A DNA stretch of 64,000 nucleotides from Trichomonas vaginalis G3 (Eukaryota > Parabasalia > Trichomonadida > Trichomonadidae): NCBI RefSeq assembly GCF_026262505.1, contig NC_067208.1, positions 19,725,962-19,789,961 of the forward strand. Reading direction: 5' to 3'. The translations under genes and the position numbers were made by a program. Below the pieces are notes generated by a model, which worked only from the letters and a program-made list of their open reading frames with translations, was not told the DNA's origin and did not search any database. Of the stretch, positions 29,401 to 41,592 are shown piece by piece; position 1 is the first letter of the stretch; every line of letters begins with the position of its first letter.

Positions 29401-29589
29401 TTATTTTACCCTTTGTTTGTCAAGGTAGTATTGGAGCGCAATTTCTCCAAATTCTCTGTGTCGGAGTTCTTCAGCATTTTCCAAGGTGTACCTGGAGAAC
29501 TCAAAGAAGTTGTCAAGAACATACTGCCATGCTGCTCTTCTGAGTTCGTCGGTATTTTGGAAGTGTTGCACCTTCGAGTCTTCTGACAT
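29401..29589 (-). CDS. Maverick part: small unknown helical protein
   Basis: Sixty-two residues, acidic and helical. AAAAAGTGTCATTT lies a few bases before the ATG, tying it to the same promoter class as the genes at 26259 and 29365. Confidence 0.45.
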   Translation of the reverse strand: MSEDSKVQHFQNTDELRRAAWQYVLDNFFEFSRYTLENAEELRHREFGEIALQYYLDKQRVK

Positions 29590-29627
29590 GAAAAAAATGA
29601 CACTTTTTCATTATATAACTGTTATTT

Positions 29628-29803
29628 TTGACGAAGTGCAAATCTTCACTTCGTGTCATAATGTAAAAATAACGCTAATTTTTTATAAAATTTGACGAAG
29701 TGCAAATCTTCACTTCGTGTCATAATGTAAAAATAACGCTAATTTTTTATAAAATTTGACGAAGTGCAAATCTTCACTTCGTGTCATAATGTAAAAATAA
29801 CGT
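29628..29803. repeat. Three tandem copies of a 64-bp unit with internal hairpin
   Basis: Copies begin near 29630, 29694 and 29758. Each contains CGAAGTG...CACTTCG, the same CACTTCGTG palindrome found near the tips of the terminal repeats. Confidence 0.85.
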
Positions 29804-30096
29804 TTACCATGTAAAACGCTTGTGAGAAAACAGGTGAAAAAAAAGGTGAGATCGCACCTCTTCACCTAAACATTATTTTTGCTGAATTCAGCACAAAAAT
29901 CTGAGTAAAATGACATATGTTTGCGACCCGAAGAAAACCGCGAGTCGAGATTCCGTATGAAAACAGTGAAGAACAGCGAGACCGACTTCCTTCGGGGTCG
30001 CCTAAAACTCATGAAAACAGTGAATTTCCTTAAGATAGAAAAAATAAAGTTAGTTTTATTTTTATTTATTTTTTTATTTTGTATGTAAGGACAGAT
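29804..30096. repeat. Subterminal-like repeat and hairpin upstream of the KilA-N gene
   Basis: CAGGTGAAA...CACCTCTTCACCTAAACATTATTTTTG repeats sequence of the right subterminal zone (41170-41320) in the same orientation. GCGACCCGAAG near 29922 pairs with CTTCGGGGTCGC near 29990. The shared repeat inside the element supports mosaic build-up. Confidence 0.6.
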
Positions 30097-30918
30097 ATGT
30101 CAACATCAGAGAACACAACAACTGCTATCGTTCATGAAGCCATAAATGAAGAATATGAGTACATACAGTTTAACAAACAACTCCGTCTCATTCGTTCGGT
30201 CAAAGACGATATGTACAAATGCAAAGTATTGTTGACAGCATGTTTTGCTCCAGACACTAAACACGCAGACGACTGGTTCAAAAACCAAAGCACACAAGAA
30301 CTTTTGAGTGAAATTTCTCTAGACCGACTTTTTCGGCCATGCATAAAACACATGAAACGTAAAAATTTGCCAATAAATTTAAGAGGATATTATGTACATA
30401 GACTTTTAGTAAATGCAGTTGCAATGTGGGCTTCTCCTCGTTATGCATGGCATGTTTACAGACTTCTTGACGAAATTCATAGACGAAAACGTGAAGAGAT
30501 GGAAAAGAAACTTCAAGCAAAAGATGAAATCATTGAAGCAAAAGACAAAAACATTCAGAAAAGAATACCACGTTCGGTACCAAAAGGTAAGGAAAAGAAC
30601 TATAAGTATATGATTTATACTGAAGATATGGAGAAAGAAGAAGACAGTGACATGGTTATGTTGCATTTAGTCAGAAGAAACAACAAAAGCTTTTACGACC
30701 TTGCTAAGATTTACAAATCTGACAGAAATTGGTTCTATCGCGAAAACTTACCGATTTCAATGACACCGAATGAAGATGTGAAACAAATAGTTCAAGATAC
30801 GTTACCTCAAACACACTATGATATGAAAGGTTGTACAATACTTACCTTCAAAGAAGATTTGCCATTGTTAAAGGAAAAAATAACAGAGTATTTTGACAAC
30901 TTCAAACAAGTAGAGTAA
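30097..30918 (+). CDS. Maverick part: KilA-N domain protein
   Basis: An intact frame of 273 residues from ATG 30097. The KilA-N fold is visible near residues 55-125: a DDWFKN segment, then LRGYYVHRLLVNAVAMWASP, the typical G-x-YVH...W-x-SP core. A basic coiled linker follows, then a C-terminal domain with MVMLHLVRRNN as in N1R/p28-like proteins. KilA-N proteins bind DNA and are spread among large DNA viruses, phages and Mavericks. Its role here is unknown. Confidence 0.75.
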   Translation: MSTSENTTTAIVHEAINEEYEYIQFNKQLRLIRSVKDDMYKCKVLLTACFAPDTKHADDWFKNQSTQELLSEISLDRLFRPCIKHMKRKNLPINLRGYYVHRLLVNAVAMWASPRYAWHVYRLLDEIHRRKREEMEKKLQAKDEIIEAKDKNIQKRIPRSVPKGKEKNYKYMIYTEDMEKEEDSDMVMLHLVRRNNKSFYDLAKIYKSDRNWFYRENLPISMTPNEDVKQIVQDTLPQTHYDMKGCTILTFKEDLPLLKEKITEYFDNFKQVE

Positions 30919-30934
30919 ATGAACCATTTATTTT

Positions 30935-31795
30935 TCAAGCTTGACTTTTTACAATTTGAACTTTGTTCGCGTAGATATGAATTCTGAAAGAAGTATGAGG
31001 GTCTTGTATGACTTTATACTTCTCCCATAGTTCATATCTGTCAAACTTACCTGCCATGGACTCTTTCATAAGTTCCATGAAATCGTCTTCGGACAATCCG
31101 GGGAAAAGTATAATGTCAGTCAGTATTCTTTTAACATCCTTACTTAAACTCTTTGCTGTCTGTACACAAATGACAACTGAGATGTTAAAGTGTCTGAGCT
31201 TCTTAAGAATTCGACACATATCTTGTTCTCTGTTCTTTAACAAAGGATGAGAGGCGAAATCATCTAAGATAAGAAGACATCTATGAGGGTAAGTCTTCCA
31301 ATCGTAAGATTGCAATTTCTTCGAAATGTATTCTATCTCTTTCTGTTTGTTTCTGAAGTGGTGTTTGTCTAATATTCTCTGCATTTCCTCATTGGGGTCT
31401 TTGAACTTAGAATTTATATACTCATTTATAGCATTATACTTCAAAACTCTTCTTTGGTACTTCTTTATCCAATCTAACAACTCAGAGTCTTTTATACATA
31501 CTAACTTAGACTTCTTTATAATATCTTTGAACGAATTGACGGTTTGGTCAAATTGACCAGAAGTACTACAAATGACAACTAACTCATAGAATGGGTTCTT
31601 CTCATCTAGTTCTTGTTGTTGTGCAGCCATTTTAAGATAAGTGAAAGTCTTACCCGACCCAGGTGGTGCAATTAGACCTGTTATACCATTCTGAGCAAAT
31701 AAGAACTTGTCATGTATAGGTTTTATCTGAGCATTTTCTAACTTCCTCTTGTTCTTGTTTAAAACATTCTCAAATTTCTTGTCCAATGTCAGCAA
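30935..31795 (-). CDS. Maverick part: FtsK/HerA-class genome-packaging ATPase
   Basis: An open reading of 286 codons with a Walker A motif GLIAPPGSGKT (about residues 40-50) and a Walker B motif CLLILDDFA, followed by a KKLRHFNISVVICVQTAK sensor region. This is the A32-like packaging ATPase, one of the hallmark Maverick proteins, which pumps element DNA into capsids. The reading looks nearly whole; its exact start is not clear. Confidence 0.88.
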   Translation of the reverse strand: MLTLDKKFENVLNKNKRKLENAQIKPIHDKFLFAQNGITGLIAPPGSGKTFTYLKMAAQQQELDEKNPFYELVVICSTSGQFDQTVNSFKDIIKKSKLVCIKDSELLDWIKKYQRRVLKYNAINEYINSKFKDPNEEMQRILDKHHFRNKQKEIEYISKKLQSYDWKTYPHRCLLILDDFASHPLLKNREQDMCRILKKLRHFNISVVICVQTAKSLSKDVKRILTDIILFPGLSEDDFMELMKESMAGKFDRYELWEKYKVIQDPHTSFRIHIYANKVQIVKSQA

Positions 31796-31845
31796 ACTTT
31801 TTTTCTAACATATTTTTAGAAAAATTAAAATTTTTATCTTTTAGA

Positions 31846-32301
31846 AAATGTCTAGCGATTTCGCTATCTATATTTCGAGACAAACTTTTCGACAGCAAAA
31901 CATCTGTCGACCATAAAATCTTACATAGTGTAAACAAGAAAGTGAATTTGTTCTAGAAGTTCTGTTTCTGGGAATATGACAAGAACCATAAAACATTAAG
32001 CAGAGAAGTCTTAAAATTTGTCAATGACAGACTTGTTGACAGAGATGACGCCTCTTGGAGAGATGAAGTCCAACAAAAGTTCTTAGAATGCAAAGAAGAC
32101 ACATGCGCTGTTCTTGAAGATGAAATAGAAAACAGAATAGATGAGCTATTAAAGGACAAAGAACTTTTACAAAAATATGGTTCTGAGAAGTTTGACATAA
32201 CTCCACCAGAAAAAGAAGAAGAAGAAAGAAAAAAGAAAAGAAAGTAGAAGAAGAGAGAAAGAACCTGAACCAGTTCCAGAGAAAAAGAAATTTGACATGT
32301 A
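31846..32301 (+). pseudogene. Maverick part: Lys/Glu-rich small gene, broken
   Basis: The plus strand has coding character (Glu/Lys-rich, ending in a run of E and K codons) and lies in the usual place next to the packaging ATPase. Not recognised; broken. Confidence 0.4.
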
Positions 32302-32340
32302 AAAATAAAATTTTATTTTTAGAACATTTCTGGGTCAATG

Positions 32341-32740
32341 TCAATGTTTCTCTTCCTCTTTAGGAGCAAACACTGGCTTAGACTCTAAAATCTTTTTACC
32401 CAATTTACCTTGAACTTCAACTATCTTAGACTCATAATATTCATAGTCGTCTGTCTTCTTTGGTTCATAAGGTATAACAAGTTTGTATGCTTTGCCTTCT
32501 TTAAGGTTTGAAAACCTTCTGTCAAAACTTTCTTTGACTGCTAACAAACCTTCTATGTCTAAGTCTTCAAATTCGCACCATTTTTAGTCACAATAGCAAA
32601 CTTAACTGGTTCGATGTTCCAAACTTTGCTGAATGAAGACTTTTCAAAATGGTAGAAGTAAACATTCAAATATGTGAATGGGTCTAGTTCTTCTTTAAGT
32701 CCTGACATGTACTTGTTTACTGAGATGAATTTTGCCATCT
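32341..32740 (-). pseudogene. Maverick part: small unknown gene, broken
   Basis: Minus-strand coding character with a readable segment KAYKLVIPYEPKK and a Lys/Glu tail. No family recognised; broken. Confidence 0.4.
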
Positions 32741-32775
32741 TTTCTATCGGATAAAAAAAATATTTTTTTTAAAAT

Positions 32776-34010
32776 TTACTCATAAAAAATTTTCTTTGTA
32801 TATACACCATTCTGAACATCTAAAAGACTTTTGACATTTGCCAAGAATGTTCGTTTAGACGCTGTCATATAACCATATTCTTGACAATATTGTTTATACG
32901 AATCGTACAATGACCTTTCATCTAAACACTCAAAGTCAGTTTCATCTATGAACAGTTCATATACACTCTTGTTTGCTTCTAACAATGTTTGTCTCTCTTC
33001 GGTATGTGGAATTTGTTGGATTGAACTTAGAAATATCTAATGTCATAAAATATGAGAACAAGTGGTTGTAAAAGTCAGATGTCAAAGTTTCTGCTAAGTC
33101 GTCAAAATATTCTGTATCTTGCATATGAGAATCTGACGTTCTACAACTACATATCTTCTGTCAGAACTTTTCTAACTTCATCGGAACAGTATTGTTGAAA
33201 CCATAATGAAGTTTGCAACATTTTCACAAACTCTTTGTCTTTATACTTTCTTTCAACAACTCCAACTTTGTCTGTTATAAGACTCTTCAAAGCATCTGAG
33301 TTCAAAACTTTTGTTGTATCTATACTTTGAAGTTCGATTGCAAACTATAAGTTTCATATTCTCTATTGAGGAGTTAAACTTGCACAGATGTTTTCTAAGT
33401 TTGTCATATTCGGATTCGAATAGCCCTCTAACAGTTTGCATAAAATATCTGTAAAGAAAGTATTCTTACCAGTCTTGTTTTCCAATTATAATTGAGAGCA
33501 GTTTGCATTTTTAGCACTTGGATGTTGTAAGATATTTGCAAACCAACATAAGATATACTCATAGACTCTTTTGTTTCCATTGCATATAATTTCTTTGACA
33601 TGGTCTAACCAAGCTTCTATAATACTGTTTTCCATTCTACTTGTTCGTATTTATATCCAGTGAAGATAGAATAGAAGTTTGGAGAAGGTGTATAGAACTT
33701 TATACCTCGAACTGAAAAATCTTCTAACTTTGACAATAAGATATCCCAAGCATCTAACATCTTCATTCCAAACTTGTAAACTTTTATTTTCTTAAGTTTC
33801 TGTCTACATTCTTGTTCAGACACTATTGTTGCTTCTTGGTTGTTAAAGACAACATCCCATTCTTTCATGACATAACATTCTGGGGCAGAGTCAACATAAA
33901 TGACTAAACGTTTCAAATTCTCGACTGTTTGTTATAGTCTCTAAATGGACACATATTTCTGAATGCTTGGAAGTCATAAAAATCTGAAACATCTATTCTG
34001 TACATTTTTA
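32776..34010 (-). pseudogene. Maverick part: remains of an SF3 (D5-like) helicase region, broken
   Basis: Readable fragments match the order of D5-like primase-helicases: a GIKFYTPSPNFYSIFTGYK segment, a region rich in aromatic and Asn residues in the place of the AAA+ core, IENMKLIVCN near the Walker B/sensor area, and a C-terminal SKRTFLANVK winged-helix-like piece. SF3 helicases replicate DNA in many viruses and some Polinton-like elements. Broken. Confidence 0.55.
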
Positions 34011-34033
34011 TAAAAATAAAAAAAATATTTTTT

Positions 34034-34830
34034 TTATTCTTGACTTTGTTGTTCCATTTGTTGCATTTGTTGTTCTTGAGCTATTTGTTGTTGAAAGTTG
34101 TTCTTGTAATACAATACTTTCACCAGTTGCATCTTCCAATTCGAAACTTTCTGCGTCATTGACAAATACATAGGACATAAAAGTTTTACAGGAACAAAGT
34201 TTGCGTCAACTAATGTCAACGTTATACTTGCCAAAGTGTTTGAGTTCACTAAGGTTGAAAATTCTGCATTCGAATGAACAATAGGCAAACCAGCAGAGAA
34301 AGTATTGTTTATACGCATAAGTATCTTTTGGTCATAATAGTTTCTGTCGACATTCGAATAACACTTTGAACCTAAGTTTGAAACAATATATAAGATTGGT
34401 GTGCTTAATGTCAATGGAATAGACATTCCTTGTATGACACCTTTCCTGTTATAGGAAACTGTTGGTAGTAAAAACCAATATAAGTTTTGTATTATAGCTC
34501 ATATGTTTATAGTAAACTCAGTCGGACATCCAAACATAATGAAACCTGCTCTAGTTGCAGCACATGTTACACCCGTCCTTAAAGTATTAAATAAGTCAAC
34601 AAAACCTGTTGGTGGTATATCTGAGTAAGTATCTTCAAAGGAGTATTTTTTGCCATTCACAACAATAAAGTCTTCTGGTGTCAAAAGAGCAAAAACAGGC
34701 TTTAGTCGTCATTGTGTTTAAAGTTAGTTTACAATACCGTCTCTTGAGGACTTTTGTAAGTTTGTTGTTATAGAATTAATATGACTCAGGGTTTTAGTCG
34801 TAATAGTATAAACCATTATGTCTTCTGCCA
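34034..34830 (-). pseudogene. Maverick part: possible virion protein, broken
   Basis: Beta-rich fragments (for example TLSTPILYIVSNLG and a Gln-rich end) in a region where Mavericks carry capsid-related genes. A jelly-roll protein is plausible; no diagnostic motif. Broken. Confidence 0.35.
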
Positions 34831-34841
34831 TTTATATATAT

Positions 34842-35051
34842 TTAAAAGTTTTTTCTGAAAGTGGAGAAGAGAACTTCATCTAAACTTTCACATGGCGTTT
34901 CTTGAAGTTCTCTGTCTAAGAAGTTCAAATATTTTGTAAAGACATAGAACTTTCCTTTGTCTACACGAACAAACAAAACAGGGTCTTTCATATCGTTCAA
35001 AAGTGTGTAAAGTCCTTTACATGAAATAAAGTCTATATTATTTTTCTTCAA
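34842..35051 (-). pseudogene. Maverick part: small unknown reading
   Basis: A readable stretch of 69 codons (MKKNNIDFISCKGLY...), mixed alpha/beta, with no family recognised. A TA-rich motif lies just outside. The state is uncertain within this decayed zone. Confidence 0.35.
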
Positions 35052-35082
35052 ACATCTTTCAAGAAAGTTTTGACATTTTTAC

Positions 35083-35292
35083 TTAGCAAATAAATTTTAA
35101 TGAAATGTTGTGGTCGTCAAATATTTTTATGACGTCTGGGAAACTATACTTTAAGTTCAACGTTTCACCTCCTTTCATAACGTATATCTTGTCAATGACA
35201 TTATATGAAACACCACAGCAACTAATGTCGGGTTCTATTTCTTTGATGTTTATATCGTCTGCCTCTGTCAAAAGTTTCAATAGTTCTTTCAA
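35083..35292 (-). pseudogene. Maverick part: small unknown reading
   Basis: Sixty-nine codons (MKELLKLLTEADD...). No family recognised. It lies next to another small minus-strand gene in the decayed zone. Confidence 0.35.
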
Positions 35293-35660
35293 ACTTCATG
35301 AGGTGCAATGACATATGAGTTCACTTTTACAGGGTTGTGTTCGACCAAGTTTAACATTATACTTAAAGCTTGACAAATCTTCTCCTGAGTTTGAAGTTTG
35401 TCTTTCAGTTGTTGGTAGTCGTTTCGAATATCTGCAACAGAACTTAAGTCTCTGCTAACTTCAGGATATGTTGGTTGTTCTTTTACAGGAACAATTGTTA
35501 TACCATCTTCGTCCGTATGGTTTCCCCACTTCAACATCTCTGTCTTTGACATTGACAACAACACTTTGACTGTTTGTTTGAGTTGGTGAATTTAACTTCA
35601 CATCTGCCACCGCCATTAAACCTTTTGAAACACTTACGCTTCTATTTTTCGGAAATGACA
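35293..35660 (-). pseudogene. Maverick part: small unknown gene, broken
   Basis: Starts with MSFPKNRSVSVSKG and has a coiled stretch later. It faces a plus-strand gene at 35681 across the same AT-rich divergent motif as at 24448. Broken. Confidence 0.4.
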
Positions 35661-35680
35661 TTTTACTTAGAATAAAAAGA

Positions 35681-35990
35681 TGGACGTATTCGAGTATCTC
35701 TTCGAATTGAAGCAGAACAAAGTTTACACACACAAACAATACAAATACATTGACAGAATAGTTTTTATACAAACAATGGTAAATGTTATAGAATAGCAGT
35801 CTTTGCTGAACCAAAATATTTTCATAAAGCAAAGAAAGTTGGTATAACTGAAAATGGTGAAAGTGACGTTGACAAAAATATAACAACAAAACTTACAGAT
35901 ATTTCTAAAGGTAAGTTTATCTTACAATATTATGTCAAAACTGGCGTACTGTCAATATTTGACGGAGAGAAGTCAGTTCAAGAACAACTT
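35681..35990 (+). pseudogene. Maverick part: small unknown gene, broken
   Basis: Plus-strand coding character (MDVFEYLFELKQNK... at the front). The start is preceded by TTTACTTAGAATAAAA. No family recognised; broken. Confidence 0.4.
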
Positions 35991-37570
35991 ACTGACCTGC
36001 TGCCAAAATCTGCTCGATGGAAGCTGTCGTTATGCCAATCTGAGGAGCCCCAGCAGGTTTCATCGAACGAATCTTCAAAAAGAGCATCTTCCGTGAAAAG
36101 TGCTATTGGTTTTGTAAACTTCTTTGCTCTCAGTTCATCTGGACCGTCTCTGTCACCAGTATATTGTATTTGTACAGTACCAACAGTTGAAATACCACCC
36201 ATAAAGTCTTCTGAGTCAGCAAATGGAATGCCAAGCCAAAAGTTTGAACGGTCTCCATTTGTATTATTGATTTTTTATTCCTGGTAGAAGTCCATTACTT
36301 TCACAATATTCATAATAGAACTTGCATTTTCAGGTTATATGGTTTTGTGAATTGTTGTTAAGTTCATAGCATCTAAATGTCAAAGTTGTAGACCTCATTA
36401 TCCTCAACTGTAAATATTTCCTCTTGGATAGTATTCCATCTAATGTTAATATGGTTATTTAATACCGGGTTTAGAAACAAAGAAGTAGTCATTTATAGTT
36501 CGTCTGAACAGTACAAACATAGTCTGCATGTTTCATTCAGTTTGTTAAAGCAATATCTGTTCTGCACCTGGGTCAGCACTTGGTTTCAACTTCACCTGCA
36601 AAAGTCTTGACAGATATTTGGTGTATAGGAAACATAATGAAACTGCAATATATTTGCAGCTAAAGCATTTGAAATATCTGGGTCCAACATAGACTGCAGT
36701 CGCTTTCTATTCTCTTGCATAAATTTCAGCTTCGCATTTGAACTTAACTGAACTGGTCCAAATCTCAGCAGCAATGAATAATAGTTACTCCAGTATTGCA
36801 GTTGAAAACCAAATCTAATCAACTTTTCTTTTGACAAAAGTCTGAGGTTTTGTCGCAATGACATTTTTATTTGTTCCAACTACTTCTGTAAGAGTGAATG
36901 GGTCTCTTGTGATGCAAATTATCTAATATTTTTGCTTGGATAGGAATTCGATAGAAATTTTTCCTGCCCAGTTTGGCAATATCTTAAAAACTGAAGATGA
37001 GAGAAAATGACAAAGGACTCTAAGTTTCAGTTTTACTTTGGTTACTGCTGCTGCAGTTTGTCCCAGAAAGGTTAAAAACTCCGTAACGTTTAGGGTCAAG
37101 TCTTCTTAGATTTTCTCAATAGTTTGCATACTGGGTCTGTTTTTTTCGCTATGTGGTTGTACTGAGTTTCTCAAAAGCGAAACATTCATAGCTTGCCCAT
37201 GTCTTTTTTTGAACTAAGTCAGAGTTAAAGATATATTCTTATATCCATGAAAACATTCTGGAGCATATTGTGTATCTCGACATATAAAATTCCATTGCAA
37301 CCGTTTCTTTCAGACAACTTGGCAGAAGGTTTTATTTCAATGTCTTGTTCCACGTATAAGAAAGATTTGTCAATCAGAAATTATATGAACCTGTCGCAAG
37401 CAAATATCTAACTGTTGTTGAAGAACCTTCTCCAAACTCACCTACGTTTCCATAAGAAACAGCATGTTGATATTCTAAGTATCCAGGAACTATTTTCTGA
37501 CCTTCTATGGCATTGTCTTCCGTTATCCTATTCGGAAGACTCATTTCTCATTATGGCAATCTCAAACTGT
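35991..37570 (-). pseudogene. Maverick part: capsid-like region, broken
   Basis: Minus-strand fragments in the expected place and size range of a major capsid protein, with readable pieces such as STVGTVQIQYTGDRDGPDEL and GQKIVPGYLEY. The assignment to a capsid is tentative and rests on position and beta-rich character. The region is heavily broken. Confidence 0.35.
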
Positions 37571-40500
37571 TGCGTTATATTCTGAGCGGGCGTACATTTC
37601 ATATGAGTAAAAAATAAATAGTTGGATTTATATGCATAAACCACTGTGGACCAAGCTTTCTTCTTTTCCTGACTGAGTTTTTAACTCTTCTTTTTCCTTC
37701 ATTTGCTCTGGCTTGCAAGTTGGTTGCGTATCTTTGCATTATGTTCATCTATATAACTGTTGAAATTTCCCATGTCCTTTTTGCCTTTTGGCTCTGGTCG
37801 CCACTCTCAGGTAAGCTATATCCTAGAAAGAAGTTTTATCATAGTGTTTGAGTCTTCGTATCATGTCTTGTGGACGTTATCCTGTTTGGTTCACTCTCTC
37901 AAAACATGACCTTGTCCATTATGGAATTGAGCTCGTTTCCAAATATATGTTTTGTACCATTCTGTTTTGCTTTCCATTGGTTACCAACTAATATCTTTTG
38001 TGAATGGGAAAGCTTTTACCCATCTTTTCAGTCTTGCTCGGTTTATTTCTGTAGTTGGTTTATTTTGTCAAGGAACATGTTTTCAATCTTAACAGTTAGT
38101 TGTACTGTCCATGTTGAGTTTACTTTAAATATTCATCCCTTCCGTTCATTGTCTGCAAAGTAAGTTTTGTATGACACTTTTGTCAAAAATCTTCTCTTTC
38201 GAACGTCATGACAATAGTTCTCTCTACTTTCTCTCCCTAACTGTCTTCAAACTCTTCACCAAATATACCATCTCTATGTTCGTGTAGTTCTTTTTGGAAT
38301 AAATGTTCTTAGGAACGTCAGGTTATATTTCCATCAGCCATGTTCATTTCTATACTGGTCAATTCTGCATTTTCATATCTTTCAATGGCATTTTAAAGCC
38401 GGCGCTTAAGAATTACCAGCTTATATCTCTTCACCATTCCATATTTCCATTGCGTTCTACAACTTCTTGGAATGGTGGTTGTAAGTTTATGAACCACCTA
38501 TTCCGATTAGCTTTATGACCCATATCTCATTGTAGTTTCCATCGTCTGCAAAAACAAAGATAGTTTTGTTCCATCTTGGTTAGGTTCTGAATGACTTTAA
38601 AACATGTTCATATTTCTATATGTTTCTTTGAAATTTAACCTGTTTATTTTCACCGAGTCATCCGAGAATTGAACTTAAATGCTCGTAGGTAAAAGTGAGT
38701 TGTTATTTTGTGTACATTTTCTTTCATACTTCCTATTCTATGCTGAATATTTTTCATCTGGTGTTGGATGCTTTTGTATGTCGGCAAACATTTTTCGATA
38801 TTCTTCTACTATGTCACCGAGATTTTTTTTAGATCTTGGAAATGATTCCATATTCTCCGCTACTCTTGTTGAGGGTCAAGATTTTTCGGGCTGTCCAAAT
38901 CTTCATCTAGTTCTGTGAAGTTAGTTTCCAAAGGAAGGACTTGTTCGTTCTCCTTCAGCTCTTCTAGCTGTTGTTGCTGACATTTTCTTCCATGTCTTTG
39001 TATCTGAACTATTTCTCTGTGGAGTTTCTTGTACCTCATCTGTGGCATTTCATATATTCCGAGACGCGTTTTTAAAAGTTCCCTTTCTAAGTCATCCGGA
39101 CTCACAAACCTTTCTTCTTTCGTTCCGTCTCTTTTTTTTACGCGTTTCATGAAGAGAGTTAAATTGTTCATTTAGCCTGACATCAAATAATCTCGGAGAA
39201 ATTCATCCATGTCATTTGGATGATATGCTATTAAATCATATCCTTAGCGACTTGTATTTTTCCAGGTTTGAGATTATATCCCTTTGGTGCAGAGCCATAA
39301 AGGCTAAATAGGTTCGGGGTCAGTATTTTCATCCTTGAACTTTCTAATACTTCTTTATAACTCCATCTAAAGCAATTTATTCTGGGTAACATATCTTCTT
39401 AAGCTTTTAAGAATTCTTGGTTTCCTTGTTTCTCTACTTCTTATTTGTCCTTCTCTGTTTTGTGTTGTTGTTGCAGGGTTTTTGAACTGGTTGTGGAGGT
39501 GGTTGTTGTCTGGATTTTAAACTGTTGGTTGTTGTCCTTTCTGGTTGTTTTGGGCAGGGTTTGATAACTGTTGTTGTTGTGTTGGTTGTGGAGGTTTGTG
39601 TGCTGGTGTGTTTGGTTGTTTGTGTTTTGGTGCATGCCTGTGTCTGTTCCATGTGACATGTAAATGTAGGTAGTCCTGGCAGTGCTTCTCTTGGAGGGTT
39701 TGGTGGTATATAAATTCACCAGGGCACATATGTTCCATCTGCAGCGTAATGTCCTACCTGACTTTTCGTTCTTAAGAAAGCATTTACTAGGTCTGTTTTG
39801 GTCTGTTGTAACTCTTTTTCTTGACTTTTCACAACAGTTGCTCTAACGGCGTCATAGGCACTTTGAACTGCCTGTCTCGTTGCTGCATCTGTTATTTCGT
39901 CATATTTTGTGCTACTTCTTTTAACTCTTTGTCGAAACTTCAGACTTCAGTTTCTTTCCAGATGAGAAATCGTTCACTGTTTCACCTTACTATGAAGAGC
40001 TTCGAAGGCGTTCTTAAAGTCAGCATTCGTTAAAGCTTCATTTGAACTGTCTTCATCCGCTTGTATTTTTGTCCTTATTGACCCTATGAGTTGGGCTGCT
40101 TTAGCGTTGGCTTGGCATCAACCAGTCATTATTAGCTTTTATATATTCTGCGCTTTTCATTGCCTTTTGCATGCTGCGTCGTTTTTTTACTTTCTTGTGC
40201 TAAGTTTTCATACTGTACGGTTTGGTTTTGCAACTGTAAAAGTTTTTCTGCCTTTACATTTGCTTCAACTTCTTTTTTATACTCATCGCTATCCATATAT
40301 GTCTTCGGGCTTTTTGTTTTATTTCTTCATCTTTCAGTACTTTATATTGAGTAGTATGGTTTTTCAAATTTATAACATCTGTTCCATTTTGCTACTTTCT
40401 GTGCTTTTCTGACATTTTTCGCATATTCCTCTGTACTTAGTTCTTTCAGTTGTTCTTCTTTCTTCTTTTTCTCTACTTTAACTCATTGAGTTTCTTTGTG

Positions 40501-40860
40501 TGTCTGTCATATTCTAGTTTCTTTTCGTTTTCACTTATTTGCTTCTGTATGTCTATTTTGACTTTTTGACATCTGTTATTATTTTGAGTGAACTCAAATT
40601 CATTTGACTTTGAGGGTTATAGGCTGTTCCGTCTGCAGCTCCACCATAGCCTGCCATTTTCGCTAAAAGTGCCGCTCTTAAACCTCCACTCTGTGCACCA
40701 AGAACTCTTTAAAAGCATAGGATTGCTTGACATTTGCAACATAGTGGGTCATTCTAATTTGTTGTTGCAACTGTTTGTGTTGTGTGTTAGTTTTACTATT
40801 GGATGTTTCAATTCTCTTCCTCTTACGTTATTCTTACTAGCTTACGTGGCATTTAAGTGA
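37571..40860 (-). pseudogene. Maverick part: long decayed coding region, unknown content
   Basis: The plus strand is T-rich and the minus strand shows Lys/Glu/Gln-rich coding character without long frames. A piece near 38860-39171 is Lys/Glu-rich and 39434-39738 is Thr/Gln/Asn-rich. Coiled-coil or scaffold-type proteins are likely; integrase or protease are not recognisable. Heavily broken. Confidence 0.35.
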
Positions 40861-41443
40861 AGTTAAAAAGCGTTTTTGACAGATGTTTATTGTGACTTCT
40901 TCGTAAAGACTTTGTTGAGATTTCTCGTAAATTGAGTGTAAATGACCCAAAATATATTTTAGGTGAAGAGTAGATTCACCTCTTTTTTCACCTCATTTCT
41001 CACCTCTTGAATTTTCATGAATTTCTTCGTAAAGACTTTTAAGACTTCTTCATCTAATTTCTCATGAACTTTCTTGTCTATGTTTTTGAGATTTCTTCGT
41101 AAAGACTTGTGTTGAGATTTCTTCGTAAATGACTAGTAGTATATTTTTGGTGTAAATTTCATGAAAATTCAAGAGGGTGAAAAATTAGGTGAAAAAACAG
41201 GTGAAATCTCACCTCTTCACCTAAACATTATTTTTGGTGTAAAATTCATGAAAATTCAAGAGGTGAAAAATAGGTGAAAAACAGGTAAATCTCACCTCTT
41301 CACCTAAACATTATTTTGTCTGATTTACGAAAATCTTGACAAACATTACGAAGAAGTCTTGACAAAACTATTACGAAGAAGAAGTCTTGACAAAACATTA
41401 CGAAGAAGTCTTGACAAAACATTTACGAGAAGAAAGAAGTTCT
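40861..41443. repeat. Right subterminal repeat zone of the Maverick
   Basis: Many short direct and inverted repeats: CTTCGTAAAGACTT and its complement (AGTCTTGACAAAACATTACGAAG type), and copies of a GGTGAAAAACAGGTGA...CTCACCTCTTCACCTAAACATTATTTT unit at 41170-41320. No genes. Confidence 0.75.
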
Positions 41444-41592
41444 GACAAAACATGAAAACATATATAATTTGTGAAAAGTGAAACATTATATAATGTTTTC
41501 GACCAAAGAAACTAACAATTTTCCGAATAAAAACTTCATTATACTATAAACACTTCGGGCTAGAAGGCACGAAGTGCCTGGAAGCCCCACTA

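Noticed and set aside
37870-40860. Plus-strand ORFs rich in Phe, Cys and Ser
   Set aside because: Shadows of decayed Lys/Glu/Gln-rich coding on the minus strand.
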